Below are positions 48,701 through 55,366 of a DNA stretch of 55,366 nt, in pieces. Location: contig JADHZB010001795.1 in NCBI GenBank assembly GCA_015657535.1, positions 1 through 55,366 of the forward strand. The letters are read 5' to 3'. Positions within the stretch are counted from its first letter, which is position 1, and each line of letters begins with the position of its first letter. The position numbers were made by a program, and so were the translations under genes. Source of the stretch: Nephromyces sp. MM_2019. Lineage: Eukaryota; Apicomplexa; Aconoidasida; Nephromycida. The notes under the pieces are model-generated. The model was not told where the DNA came from, did not search any database, and saw only the letters and a program-made list of their open reading frames with translations.

Positions 48701-49236
48701 CTTTTCACACTATTTGTTCCTCTATTAGTATCTGCAATTGTGTGTGTTCCTCCCTTTATGCTATTTCCCCCCTGTTACCATCACTCTCTCTTGATATGCA
48801 TCTTTTTGTCTCTTTTCACACACCAAACTACCACGCTGACTCACTACTGCACGCCATGCGCTTTTAGCGCTCAAAGGAAGTAAGCTTAGTAGTTTTAGCG
48901 TTCCAACCTATTCAAGACGAGCGTAATGTTTTAGCCTTTCACTCGACGAGTGTACATACACTGAAACCCTAATCTACAGCACTCAGTGAAAAGCTTCATT
49001 TAGGCGCTGTAGAAGTGTGTGAGCTATGAATCTCCAAGTGATGGCGAGTCAATCAGCTCAACAATGAAAATCGCCTTGAAATCTTCACTTGTGTATAGCG
49101 TATTGGAGGTGTACATACACCCCATTGATGAAAAATCTACCTCTATTTTGCATAATTTTCTCGTTTTATGTGCTTTTTTGCAGATGATGCTGATGATGAG
49201 GGGCAGAGTCAAGACGCTGGAAGTGATGACGAATAA
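39762..49236 (+). CDS. SSRP1: FACT complex subunit SSRP1/Pob3
   Basis: FACT is the histone chaperone that helps polymerases through nucleosomes. Thirteen exons, all junctions in phase: 39762-39857, 40705-40896, 41945-42050, 43002-43158, 43652-43748, 44421-44593, 45076-45266, 46121-46215, 46628-46719, 47360-47492, 47935-47988, 48486-48588, 49184-49236; 513 residues. Landmarks follow the family order: FGWRNSKTGAVQQFSAKDL (N-terminal domain), RGWHWGEYSID, EVRFFMPVTGDVEEAEQRL, VVPRGRYEIDIGAKSFKLHG, YTNINRMFLVPLP and KTHYPFLVMQF (first PH-like part), GLFKALVGRSITVPGEFSS, YKTNSGYFYPLSRSFLFIT (Rtt106-like part), RNEYKPLFSFFQSKNIK, then a nearly pure Asp/Glu tail. There is no HMG box, as in yeast Pob3 and unlike animal SSRP1. 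Introns (330-1050 bases) are TG-rich on the sense strand and hold ten copies of the palindrome. Confidence 0.95.
39859..39876 (+). repeat. Palindrome element overlapping the SSRP1 exon 1 donor
   Basis: TGAGTGTA-TG-TACACTCA, eight-base arms. The intron begins GTGAGT at 39858, so the left arm is made of intron bases 2-9 and the 5' splice site is part of the inverted repeat. Confidence 0.88.
40694..40703 (+). repeat. Short palindrome at the SSRP1 exon 2 acceptor
   Basis: TGTA-CG-TACA; the final A with the following G (40703-40704) is the acceptor AG of exon 2. Arms are only four bases, so this is a degenerate copy. Confidence 0.6.
41422..41435. repeat. Palindrome element with changed arms, GCTGTA-CG-TACAGC
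   Basis: Six-base arms, same compensated change as the copy at 20104. SSRP1 intron 2. Confidence 0.78.
42690..42960. repeat. Imperfect CTTCAT/CGTCTT trinucleotide tract in SSRP1 intron 3
   Basis: TTC/ATC-type triplets dominate. One plus frame gives a 135-codon Phe/Ile-rich translation, and one minus frame gives a highly acidic open run (DREDYEDDEDEENEDEDYED, then DDKKANQDEDGQVDGKCYD). It is intronic and has no start codon in the acidic frame; I treat both as low-complexity artefacts. Confidence 0.7.
43342..43357. repeat. Palindrome element, AGGTGTA-CA-TACACCT
   Basis: Seven-base arms; SSRP1 intron 4. Confidence 0.85.
44608..44619. repeat. Palindrome element near the SSRP1 exon 6 donor
   Basis: GTGTA-CG-TACAC, beginning 15 bases into intron 6; the next pair would be a G/T wobble. 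Confidence 0.72.
44797..44960. repeat. Degenerate tandem repeat carrying two palindrome copies
   Basis: Words GATCCCCTCTCGC (44798) and GATCCTCTCTCGC (44918), and CACTATTCTCTA twice (about 44880 and 44945), show diverged units of about 60 bases. One unit has the decayed palindrome ATGTACGTACT (44869), another the intact AGTGTA-CG-TACACT (44930-44943). SSRP1 intron 6. Confidence 0.65.
46361..46380. repeat. Longest palindrome element, nine-base arms
   Basis: AGAGGTGTAAATACACCTCT: nine-base arms around AA. SSRP1 intron 8. Confidence 0.9.
46796..46811. repeat. Palindrome element, AGGTGTA-TA-TACACCT
   Basis: Seven-base arms around TA; SSRP1 intron 9. Confidence 0.86.
46905..47045. repeat. Degenerate 45-bp tandem repeat in SSRP1 intron 9
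   Basis: Four diverged units, each with CCTTGCAAGTTTCCTTTTG or a close variant and a TGTGTGTGGCA-like part. Confidence 0.7.
47316..47331. repeat. Palindrome element, AGGTGTA-TG-TACACCT
   Basis: Seven-base arms around TG; 28 bases before the acceptor of SSRP1 exon 10. Second copy in the same intron as the one at 46796. Confidence 0.86.
48949..48962. repeat. Palindrome element, AGTGTA-CA-TACACT
   Basis: Six-base arms; SSRP1 intron 12. Followed by GAAA, as in the copy at 8985. Confidence 0.82.
49108..49121. repeat. Palindrome element, GGTGTA-CA-TACACC
   Basis: Six-base arms; SSRP1 intron 12, 62 bases before the last exon. Confidence 0.82.
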
Positions 49237-49329
49237 GAACTAAGGAAGTTTTTCAGAGAGTGCAGCGCTGAGTTTAGAGATTGCTCTGGTTTTGGTGGAA
49301 ATCCGCTTTATTTGTGTGTGTGTGCAAAG

Positions 49330-49450
49330 ATTAGAGAGGGTGGGTGTTTCTTGTTTCTGGAAGCTACCAGTATGCGGTGTGTGCGAAGATCAGAGAGCCA
49401 CGAGTTTTTCTTGTTTCTGGAAGTTACCAGTGTATAGTGTGTGTGTAGCT
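49330..49450. repeat. Two copies of a 60-bp repeat downstream of SSRP1
   Basis: TTTCTTGTTTCTGGAAGCTA and TTTCTTGTTTCTGGAAGTTA, each followed by CCAGT and a GTGTGTG part. It lies in the 3' flank of SSRP1. Confidence 0.75.
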
Positions 49451-49873
49451 GACAGGGTAGGGGAACTTCAGTGTCTTTGAATCCTATCAGGACATACACG
49501 TATGTGTAGATACGCTGAAATGCGCTTTCTGCAAGCGAATTGAATTAGAATGAAAAAGGTCTTTTTGCAGTTCTTGTGTGTGCAAAGATACACTTGGAGA
49601 AACTCTGGCAATAATGGGAGAAATTACCTCCTTTCTACACTTTCTATATGAAGAAAACTGAAGAAATCCTGTTTTATATGTTAGGAGCATATATATGAAG
49701 AATTCGTCAGTAGTATGAAGATAAATTTTGAAAAAGATAAATTTCTGTGAAGATACTGGAGTTCGCTCTTGAATTGCTTCCTGTGTGTGTGTGCTCTCCA
49801 TTGACTTGAGTTTCCCTGTGTCTTCCCATCCTTTTCCTTCAAAAAATGTATTTGAAGAAGAAAGTTTCATAAA

Positions 49874-50259
49874 ATGAAGATGACGGTGGCCTCTGATGTT
49901 TCGCTAGGTGAAATCTCCCCCTCCCCCTGCTCTTCTAGCTTCATCTACACATACACCTATAACTGAATCTTCAATTCCCAAACCTGAGCGAAGGATTTGG
50001 TGAGTTGAAGCTCCTTCAAGAGGATGGGAAGCTTCGCTTCGCATCCTGCTGCACAGGGGCGAATACACACACACAAAACCTCAGGAGTAGAGGGGGGGGG
50101 CTGAAGATCTCACGTGTGTGGCTACAAAGTGGGGAGCTTTATCTGTTAAATTATGTGTGCGTTGATGATGATGAGTATATCTATGAAGATGAGGAGCTGG
50201 AACCTCCATTAGTGAGGCATTATGGTGGAGCTGAGCAGCAGTGGGGAGTGTGCGTGTAG
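49874..50259 (+). CDS. Candidate small acidic protein, three exons with a 31-base intron
   Basis: Exon 1 49874-49907 (ATG, MKMTVASDVSL), exon 2 49939-49999 (HTPITESSIPKPERRIW), exon 3 50085 to a TAG at 50257-50259. The first intron would be 31 bases (GTGAAATCT then a C/T tract and TAG), the second 85 bases (GTGAGT...CCTCAG); phase is kept at both (1, then 2). Exon 3 encodes SRGGGLKISRVWLQSGELYL, then an acidic stretch (VDDDEYIYEDEELEPPL) and GAEQQWGVCV. The final four codons could instead follow a donor GGA/GTGTGC at 50248. Product about 90 residues, not recognised. If the 31-base intron is not real the first frame ends after 30 codons. Confidence 0.42.
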
Positions 50260-50269
50260 TGTGATGTGT

Positions 50270-50620
50270 GAGATCTGTGTGTGTGTGAATATATACCCAC
50301 AATCTAGGGTAACTAATGAGGATGAAAGTCTATGTGTGTGTGAACATAAATACGATACAGTAGGGTGATTAAGGATAGCGCATCGCTGTGTGTAAACATA
50401 TACCCATAACATAGGGTATCTGCTGAGGTATCCTATGTGTGTGTGCGTATGTGAAATAGACAATGCAATTGGAGCTGGGGTTTCTGTGTGTATACACACA
50501 TTTACCGATATACTGTTGTACCTAATAAGGTATCCCATTTGTGCGAATTCATACCCCTAATCCACATAATACTGCAAGGGTTTAGGTGTGTGTGCCTCTA
50601 TTCCCCATGCAGACACTAGA
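50270..50620. repeat. Degenerate TG-rich repeat of about 55-60 bp
   Basis: Units share GTGTGTGTGAA, then ATATACCCA and TAGGGTA-like words, with decay to the right. Confidence 0.55.
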
Positions 50621-51247
50621 AATCAAATATTTTACCCGGGAGATAGTGTGTGCACACCTAGATTCCCTATTTTGTATGCATTTTTCCTTAGATTAGGGTG
50701 GACCAACACCCATTAGTCGGTGTACGTGCACTCAAACTCATCAATCCCAGCAAAGGAGGCAATGCTACAAACAAGTGACGCTTCAACTTTGCTTTTCCCT
50801 GTGGGAGAATCTTCCTCGTGTGTGCTGTCGCGTTTAATCTTCTGCTATAAGCTTTTCCTGCTGCTTTTGTTAAACTGACGAGCAGCAATTCTCGCACACA
50901 GAATCGTCATTCACACAGGCGCAGTCACGACCAATATCATGAACCCACTCATATAAGCACAATCCCACGAAAAATCTTGCCAATCAGCACACTTACACAT
51001 GTTTGATTACTCACACACACAGGTATACACACACACGCAAACACACACACACGCACACACTTCTTTCTAGAAACGTTTCATAGGAATTTTTCAAAAATCA
51101 AGTTTCTAAGTGATTTTCCCCACATTGCTCATAAAATGTAGATGATTCAGGTTTTCTCAACTAATTTGCATCCTGTTGACAGATTGCACACACTTGTCTC
51201 CCTCCTCGTCTTTTCGTATAAAATTTCCTCAAATTCATTGAATTTAC
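50621..51247. other. Upstream region of SSADH
   Basis: No supported gene. It contains a decayed palindrome (GGTGTACGTGCACT at 50719) and a CA-rich run at about 51005-51060. A minus-strand frame at 50897-50688 (69 codons) has no supporting context. Confidence 0.4.
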
Positions 51248-54200
51248 ATGTTTGCTTACGGTTTTTCTCGGGGCACAGCAGCTGCGCTGACTTGTTGCCG
51301 GAAAATAAAGCTTTTTGACAAAAATTCTTCTTCTTTTTCCAAATTCTTCATCTTCAAAAAGGGAATCTGCGCTGCATCGACTATCTGCTGCTCTTCTTCT
51401 CCACTCCCTCATCTTGGTATTTCAGCTGGGGGGGTTAAGTCGCCGGTAGAAACTCGTGGGTTAGGCAGGTATTTCGATTGTTCCAAAAGACATCTCTCTG
51501 ATAAGCTTCACACACACGACATGGACGTGACTCTTCCCAAAATAAAAACTTTGATGGAAAGGCTCTTTCCACTGCTGAAAGATGAACCACTTAGGGATAT
51601 TTGTGAGGTATATGAGGAGGGAGGGATTTTAGAGGGGGGATTTGGGCTGAAATGTATTGTTTTCGTTACTTGGGGGGTGAGTACTGCGAGGTTAGGTGGT
51701 GGTGTGTGTGTTCCATTGTATGTTGGTGGGGAGTGTGTTCCACTGTATGTTGGTGGGGTGTGTGTGTTTCATTGTATCTTCTGTGTGTTTCACTGTATGT
51801 TGCTGTGTGTGCACATATGTGTGGGCGAATAGGTCAACTTTTAGAGTTCTGTGTATGCGAGGATAGTTGTACATATCTTCGTGTGTGGGATAAACCTCTG
51901 CTTTTTCATGTCTGAGGCGTATTTGGCTAAGACACCTATGCTCTTGCATCTATTGAGTGAGCTTTAGTGTGTGTTTATAGTTTTTGCCAGCAACTTTGTA
52001 GATTTTTTCGATGAATGGGCATTTTTTCGAGCGTGATGTGGCGTGTGTGCATGTGTGTCTGCTCCCTTGAGGAAGCTTTACTTAGAGGAGGCCCTACAGT
52101 TTATTTCAACGCTCTTCCTTATGGAGCTCTGCTTTTTTAACGTTTTGAAAATGCCTCTACCCTTGTGAGCTACATTGATGGTGTGTCAGTTCCTTGTTAT
52201 CTGTATAGGATGTCAGCTTCTCTGCAGATTGTATCTTCTATCGCTTTTTCTCATTTTTAGCTTTGTATGTGTGTATGCGGCCTCTCAGACGATGCACACG
52301 GCCTTTTTTTCTGCTTTTTCTACTCCTTCTTTCGGTTAGCTTTGATTTTTTTTTTTTCTCGAGTTTATCGAGTTTTTGCTTGAAATTCTATGAAGACTCC
52401 TTCTGTGTGTGTGTGTGTGTGTGATACTCAGCCAGCCTTTGTAAGTGGACGGAGCACTGAAGCCAAAGAAACTTTCCCCGTTTATGGTGTGTAGAATCAG
52501 CGTTTGGGCCGTGAGATTTGCTTGGTTTTAAGTTGAGGCTGTAGGGCTGTGTGTGTAGATTGATGGGATAATGTTTGTGTCTATGAGGATGCGTGCAGGT
52601 TGGTTTGATGAGCGTGTGTAGGTATGTGGGTCAGTGTGTATGTAGCCTATCCTTTTGAGAAGAAATATTAGTTTAAGACCAATGACAAATGGTAAAAGAT
52701 GAAGTGTATTTGCTACTTTTTGTTGCTTTCGTGTTCTTCCCCTCCTTGTGTGTGCTGCTGAAGTTTATGGAGAGATTTTAAGAAGTTCAGTGTGCCGCCT
52801 TTGAACTTCTTGAAGTCTCTCAATGAACTTCAGCTGTGAATGGGGTGAAGTTTGCTGGCATGCACATACGCGAAGCTACGCACACGTGAAAATATGTGTA
52901 CACGCAAAGATACACATGCATAAAGACACTGATACATGAAGATACTCACACATGAAGGCATGAACTTGTAGGGATACACGCAAACATGAAGATACATACA
53001 CACAAGGATACACGCAGGCATGAAGGTACACACACATTCTTTGACGCACTCTATTTCACACACACGGATACGATTTATATGGAGCTTACCCTGCGATGTA
53101 TCTGTTCGTGCGAGCAGCTGCTACAGCTATTCCTGCTCTTTGAACGTGTTTTTTGCATCCTTTGAAAGTTTGATCGTTTTTGAGTGGAAAGAAGCAGCAC
53201 AGCTGACTTCATTGGAGTGTACTTACACCTGTTTGATAGCCTTTGGGCTTACTCTGATCAGATCCTGCAAATAACTTGGAACTGTGCGTGGTACCGGACT
53301 TCAATCGTGAAGAGACTATTGAAGCTATCCAAGCTGCTGAAGATGCCTTCAAAATTTTTTCAAAGACTACGGCAAAGGTAATGTGTGTGTGTTGGTGTGT
53401 GCGTGTGGGTTGACTTGTGTGTATATGGATATCTTTATGCCCCTGCGTGTATCTGTATTTATGCCTCTGGGGGTGTTTATGCGTGTGTACGTATACCTGT
53501 GTGTATAAGTGTGTGCGTGTGTGTATATGAAAACGTGTGAGAGCTTTCTGAGGAGTTCACGAGCACTGCTATATGATGGTTGCTATGTTTTATACTATTC
53601 TGTGCCTCCGGTTTTTGCATAATTCCCTCATGTGTGCAAGCTCCTTTTCATGCGTGTGTTATAGCCCCCTTTGTGTGCGGGAAAATCACCTTTTTCTTAT
53701 GCGCGATTTCCTTGGTATGTATGCGGGAAAGTCCCCATTCTTGTGTGTGCGAGCTCCCCCCTTATGTGTGCAAGTTTCTCCCCTCGCTTGCGTGCAAACT
53801 TCTCCCCTCTCGTGTGTGTGCGTACTCTTTGGGTTTTGAGGTGACTTTGAGCCTGTTGTGTGTGCACGCAGGATAGGCATGATATGCTAATGCAATTTTA
53901 TAGAATTATGATGAACAATCTTGAAGATTTGGCAACTTTGATTGTTCTAGAGAATGGCAAGACGTTTGCTGATGCAAAGTAAGCTTATTAGCCTTGTTAT
54001 ATGTGTGAAGTTGGTACCTATGATGATAATGGCTTTGCAGTGTGTGTTTGAGGTGTTTGTGCTAAGCTATTGGTTTCGATGCTAGTGGCGTTACAGTGTG
54101 TGTTTGAGATGTGTGCGTTAGTTTTTGGCCTTTAGCAGTGTGTAGTGATTCTCATCGTATTTGTTTGTCATCTTTCTTGCGTGCGTTAATATAGGCTCTG

Positions 54201-54706
54201 TGTGGGTGTCATATACACCGCAATATATAATGAAATGGAGGGCTGGAATTTTCATTGAGATGAATGTTATCTCTACTTTGCTGGTGTTTGTATGTGTGTG
54301 CGTGTGTGTGTGTGTGTGTTTGTTCTCCTCAGCATACCATTCTCCTTGGGTGCATATACACCAATGACTCCTTAGTTGTGTGTACGAGTTTCCTTATTTT
54401 TGACCTAAAAAATATAACTGCTTATTGACTGCCTCTCTATTTGTATCACACGTGTGCGTAGGCTTTTGTGCTTAGGCGTGTGTGCGTGAGATTCCCAGAT
54501 AGCTTTTGGACTGGCTTTTCATGATTACCTTACCTTTCACTATTCAATTTTTTGATCTTATGTGTGTGCAGCTACACTATTATTTTGATCTGTGTGTGCG
54601 AGTGCAGATACACTCGTTTTCTCTCTTTTCCTTGCATATAGGTCAGAGATAATGTATGCTGCAGGCTTCATTGAGTGGTTTGCTGAGGAAGCTCGCCGAG
54701 ACTACG
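51248..54706 (+). CDS. SSADH: Succinate-semialdehyde dehydrogenase, N-terminal half, cut by the right window edge
   Basis: SSADH oxidises succinate semialdehyde to succinate with NAD(P), the last step of the GABA shunt. Exons 51248-51607, 52432-52486, 53262-53377, 53872-53978 and 54642-54706, all in phase (0, 1, 0, 2, then 1). The conserved N-terminal aldehyde-dehydrogenase text is clear from residue 121: PAFVSGRSTEAKETFPVYDP, VPDFNREETIEAIQAAEDAF, LEDLATLIVLENGKTFADAK, then IMYAAGFIEWFAEEARRDYG, which matches the GabD/ALDH5 subfamily closely. The cofactor-binding and catalytic Cys/Glu regions are not in the window; nothing after the donor at 54707 fits the next block. Exon 1 adds about 120 residues before the enzyme, starting MFAYGFSRGTAAALTCCRKI with basic and Ser residues and few acids, as expected of an organelle-targeting presequence; mitochondrial location is therefore inferred. 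Confidence 0.9.
51701..51805. repeat. 33-bp repeat in SSADH intron 1
   Basis: Three to four units of GTTCCACTGTATGTTGGTGG plus a GTGTGTGT part, with substitutions. Confidence 0.75.
52404..52423. repeat. (TG)n tract just before SSADH exon 2
   Basis: About ten TG units end eight bases before the acceptor ACTCAG of exon 2. Confidence 0.85.
52860..53040. repeat. CA-rich degenerate repeat in SSADH intron 2
   Basis: Units around ACACATGAAGATACACACGC; polarity is opposite to the rest of the SSADH introns. Confidence 0.65.
53217..53228. repeat. Palindrome element, GTGTA-CT-TACAC
   Basis: Five-base arms around CT; 33 bases before the acceptor of SSADH exon 3. Confidence 0.72.
53690..53830. repeat. 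Degenerate 26-28 bp repeat in SSADH intron 3
   Basis: Units of the form GTGTGCAAGTTTCTCCCCTC with changes, ending about 40 bases before exon 4. Confidence 0.65.
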
Positions 54707-55366
54707 GTGAGAAGAACGATGCAAGCCATCATATGCCGTTTTTGAATGTACATACACCGGGAGTTCTTTATATTCTTCAATTCATCATATCGATTTGAGG
54801 GTGGGTGTATGACGAGAAGGCTATGTTTTTCCTTGTGTATCGGAGACTTTTGGATGAAGTTTTAAACGCTTATTTTGGGTGAAATACACTTTATTTTGCG
54901 ATAATGTTGCTTGCTAGTCGGCCTTCAAGTGTGTATAGTTTCGCGTGTGAGCTCTTGTGCGAATGCTTCAATTGCACGAGGTGATATGTGTGTGTCTTCC
55001 TGTGTGTGCATTCCTGTGTGTGATATTACGGTATGCTCTATGGTATATTCTTAAATCTCCTAGTTTGCGTATCATCTAGTCTCATTCTTACCATGCTCTT
55101 AGCATCTTCAAAGAGGCTTCAAATTGATGCTCAAACCTCTTTGAAGATGATTCTGTGATTTGAGAAAAATCTTCATTTTTTTTGCAAAAACTCCTTCCTC
55201 TTGCTCATGAAACTGCTTATATGTTGATTTCAGTTTTCTTCTCAACCCACATCTCCTCAATACAATCGCTACTCTCCTTTCATCGTTTTGTTTGTGTTAC
55301 TTGCTCTTAATGGACTTCGCGCCTCCCCTTTCTCATGTTGTCTACCTCATTTTCCCCCCTCGTTGT
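54707..55366. other. SSADH intron 5 running to the window edge
   Basis: No continuation of the dehydrogenase is visible. A decayed palindrome (TGTACATACACC at 54748) lies about 41 bases after the donor. TG-rich sequence at 54960-55020 is followed by T-rich sequence. Confidence 0.5.

Noticed and set aside
49487..49870. A 127-codon minus-strand frame between SSRP1 and the next gene
   Set aside because: Rich in CA-derived His/Thr, ends in repeat sequence, and has no splice partner.
51161..51412. An Arg-rich minus-strand frame
   Set aside because: It is the antisense shadow of SSADH exon 1.
1..55366. tRNA, rRNA or other structured RNA genes
   Set aside because: I saw no cloverleaf-type or rRNA-like sequence, but I could not run a covariance-model search, so absence is not proven.

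Overview
The window is nuclear DNA from an intron-rich eukaryote. Genes are split into many short exons joined by GT..AG introns, and nothing prokaryotic is present. The recognisable proteins are a Cks1/Suc1 cell-cycle protein, an organellar YlqF/MTG1 GTPase, a FACT-complex SSRP1/Pob3 subunit without an HMG box, and a succinate-semialdehyde dehydrogenase. Together with the very repeat-rich introns this would suit an alveolate, perhaps a coccidian-like apicomplexan, but that is an inference with no direct marker behind it. I rebuilt exons by hand from splice signals and reading phase. Models where every junction keeps phase are given higher confidence.

Layout. 0-1.7 kb: 3' part of an unknown minus-strand gene running off the left edge. 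1.7-5.2 kb: CA-rich repeats. 5.2-6.3 kb: a small unknown minus-strand gene and CKS1 (minus). 6.3-11.2 kb: mostly repeats, including four perfect 81-bp units. 11.2-15.9 kb: MTG1 (minus), with an assembly gap inside a minisatellite in one intron. 16.3-21.4 kb: fragments of candidate genes among TG/CA blocks. 22.7-27.2 kb: a five-exon gene with a C-terminal Myb/SANT-like domain (minus). 27.5-29.8 kb: a two-exon cysteine-rich protein (minus). 30-35 kb: AT-rich and gene-poor. 35.4-39.0 kb: three small unknown minus-strand genes. 39.8-49.2 kb: SSRP1, 13 exons (plus). 49.9-50.3 kb: a small acidic protein gene (plus). 51.2 kb to the right edge: first five exons of SSADH (plus).

The feature that no standard list explains is a dispersed short palindrome, GTGTA-NN-TACAC. 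Its outer arms change sequence from copy to copy but usually stay complementary. At least 19 good copies occur, mostly inside introns, and several lie against splice sites. Nearly every intron also carries its own private, degenerate tandem repeat of 10-81 bp. Long TG-rich or CA-rich blocks switch strand repeatedly along the window, but are nearly absent from the AT-rich 30-35 kb stretch.

The genes are independent housekeeping functions (cell-cycle control, organelle ribosome assembly, chromatin transcription, GABA/succinate metabolism), not a pathway cluster. Positions of weakly supported exons should be tested with transcript data.
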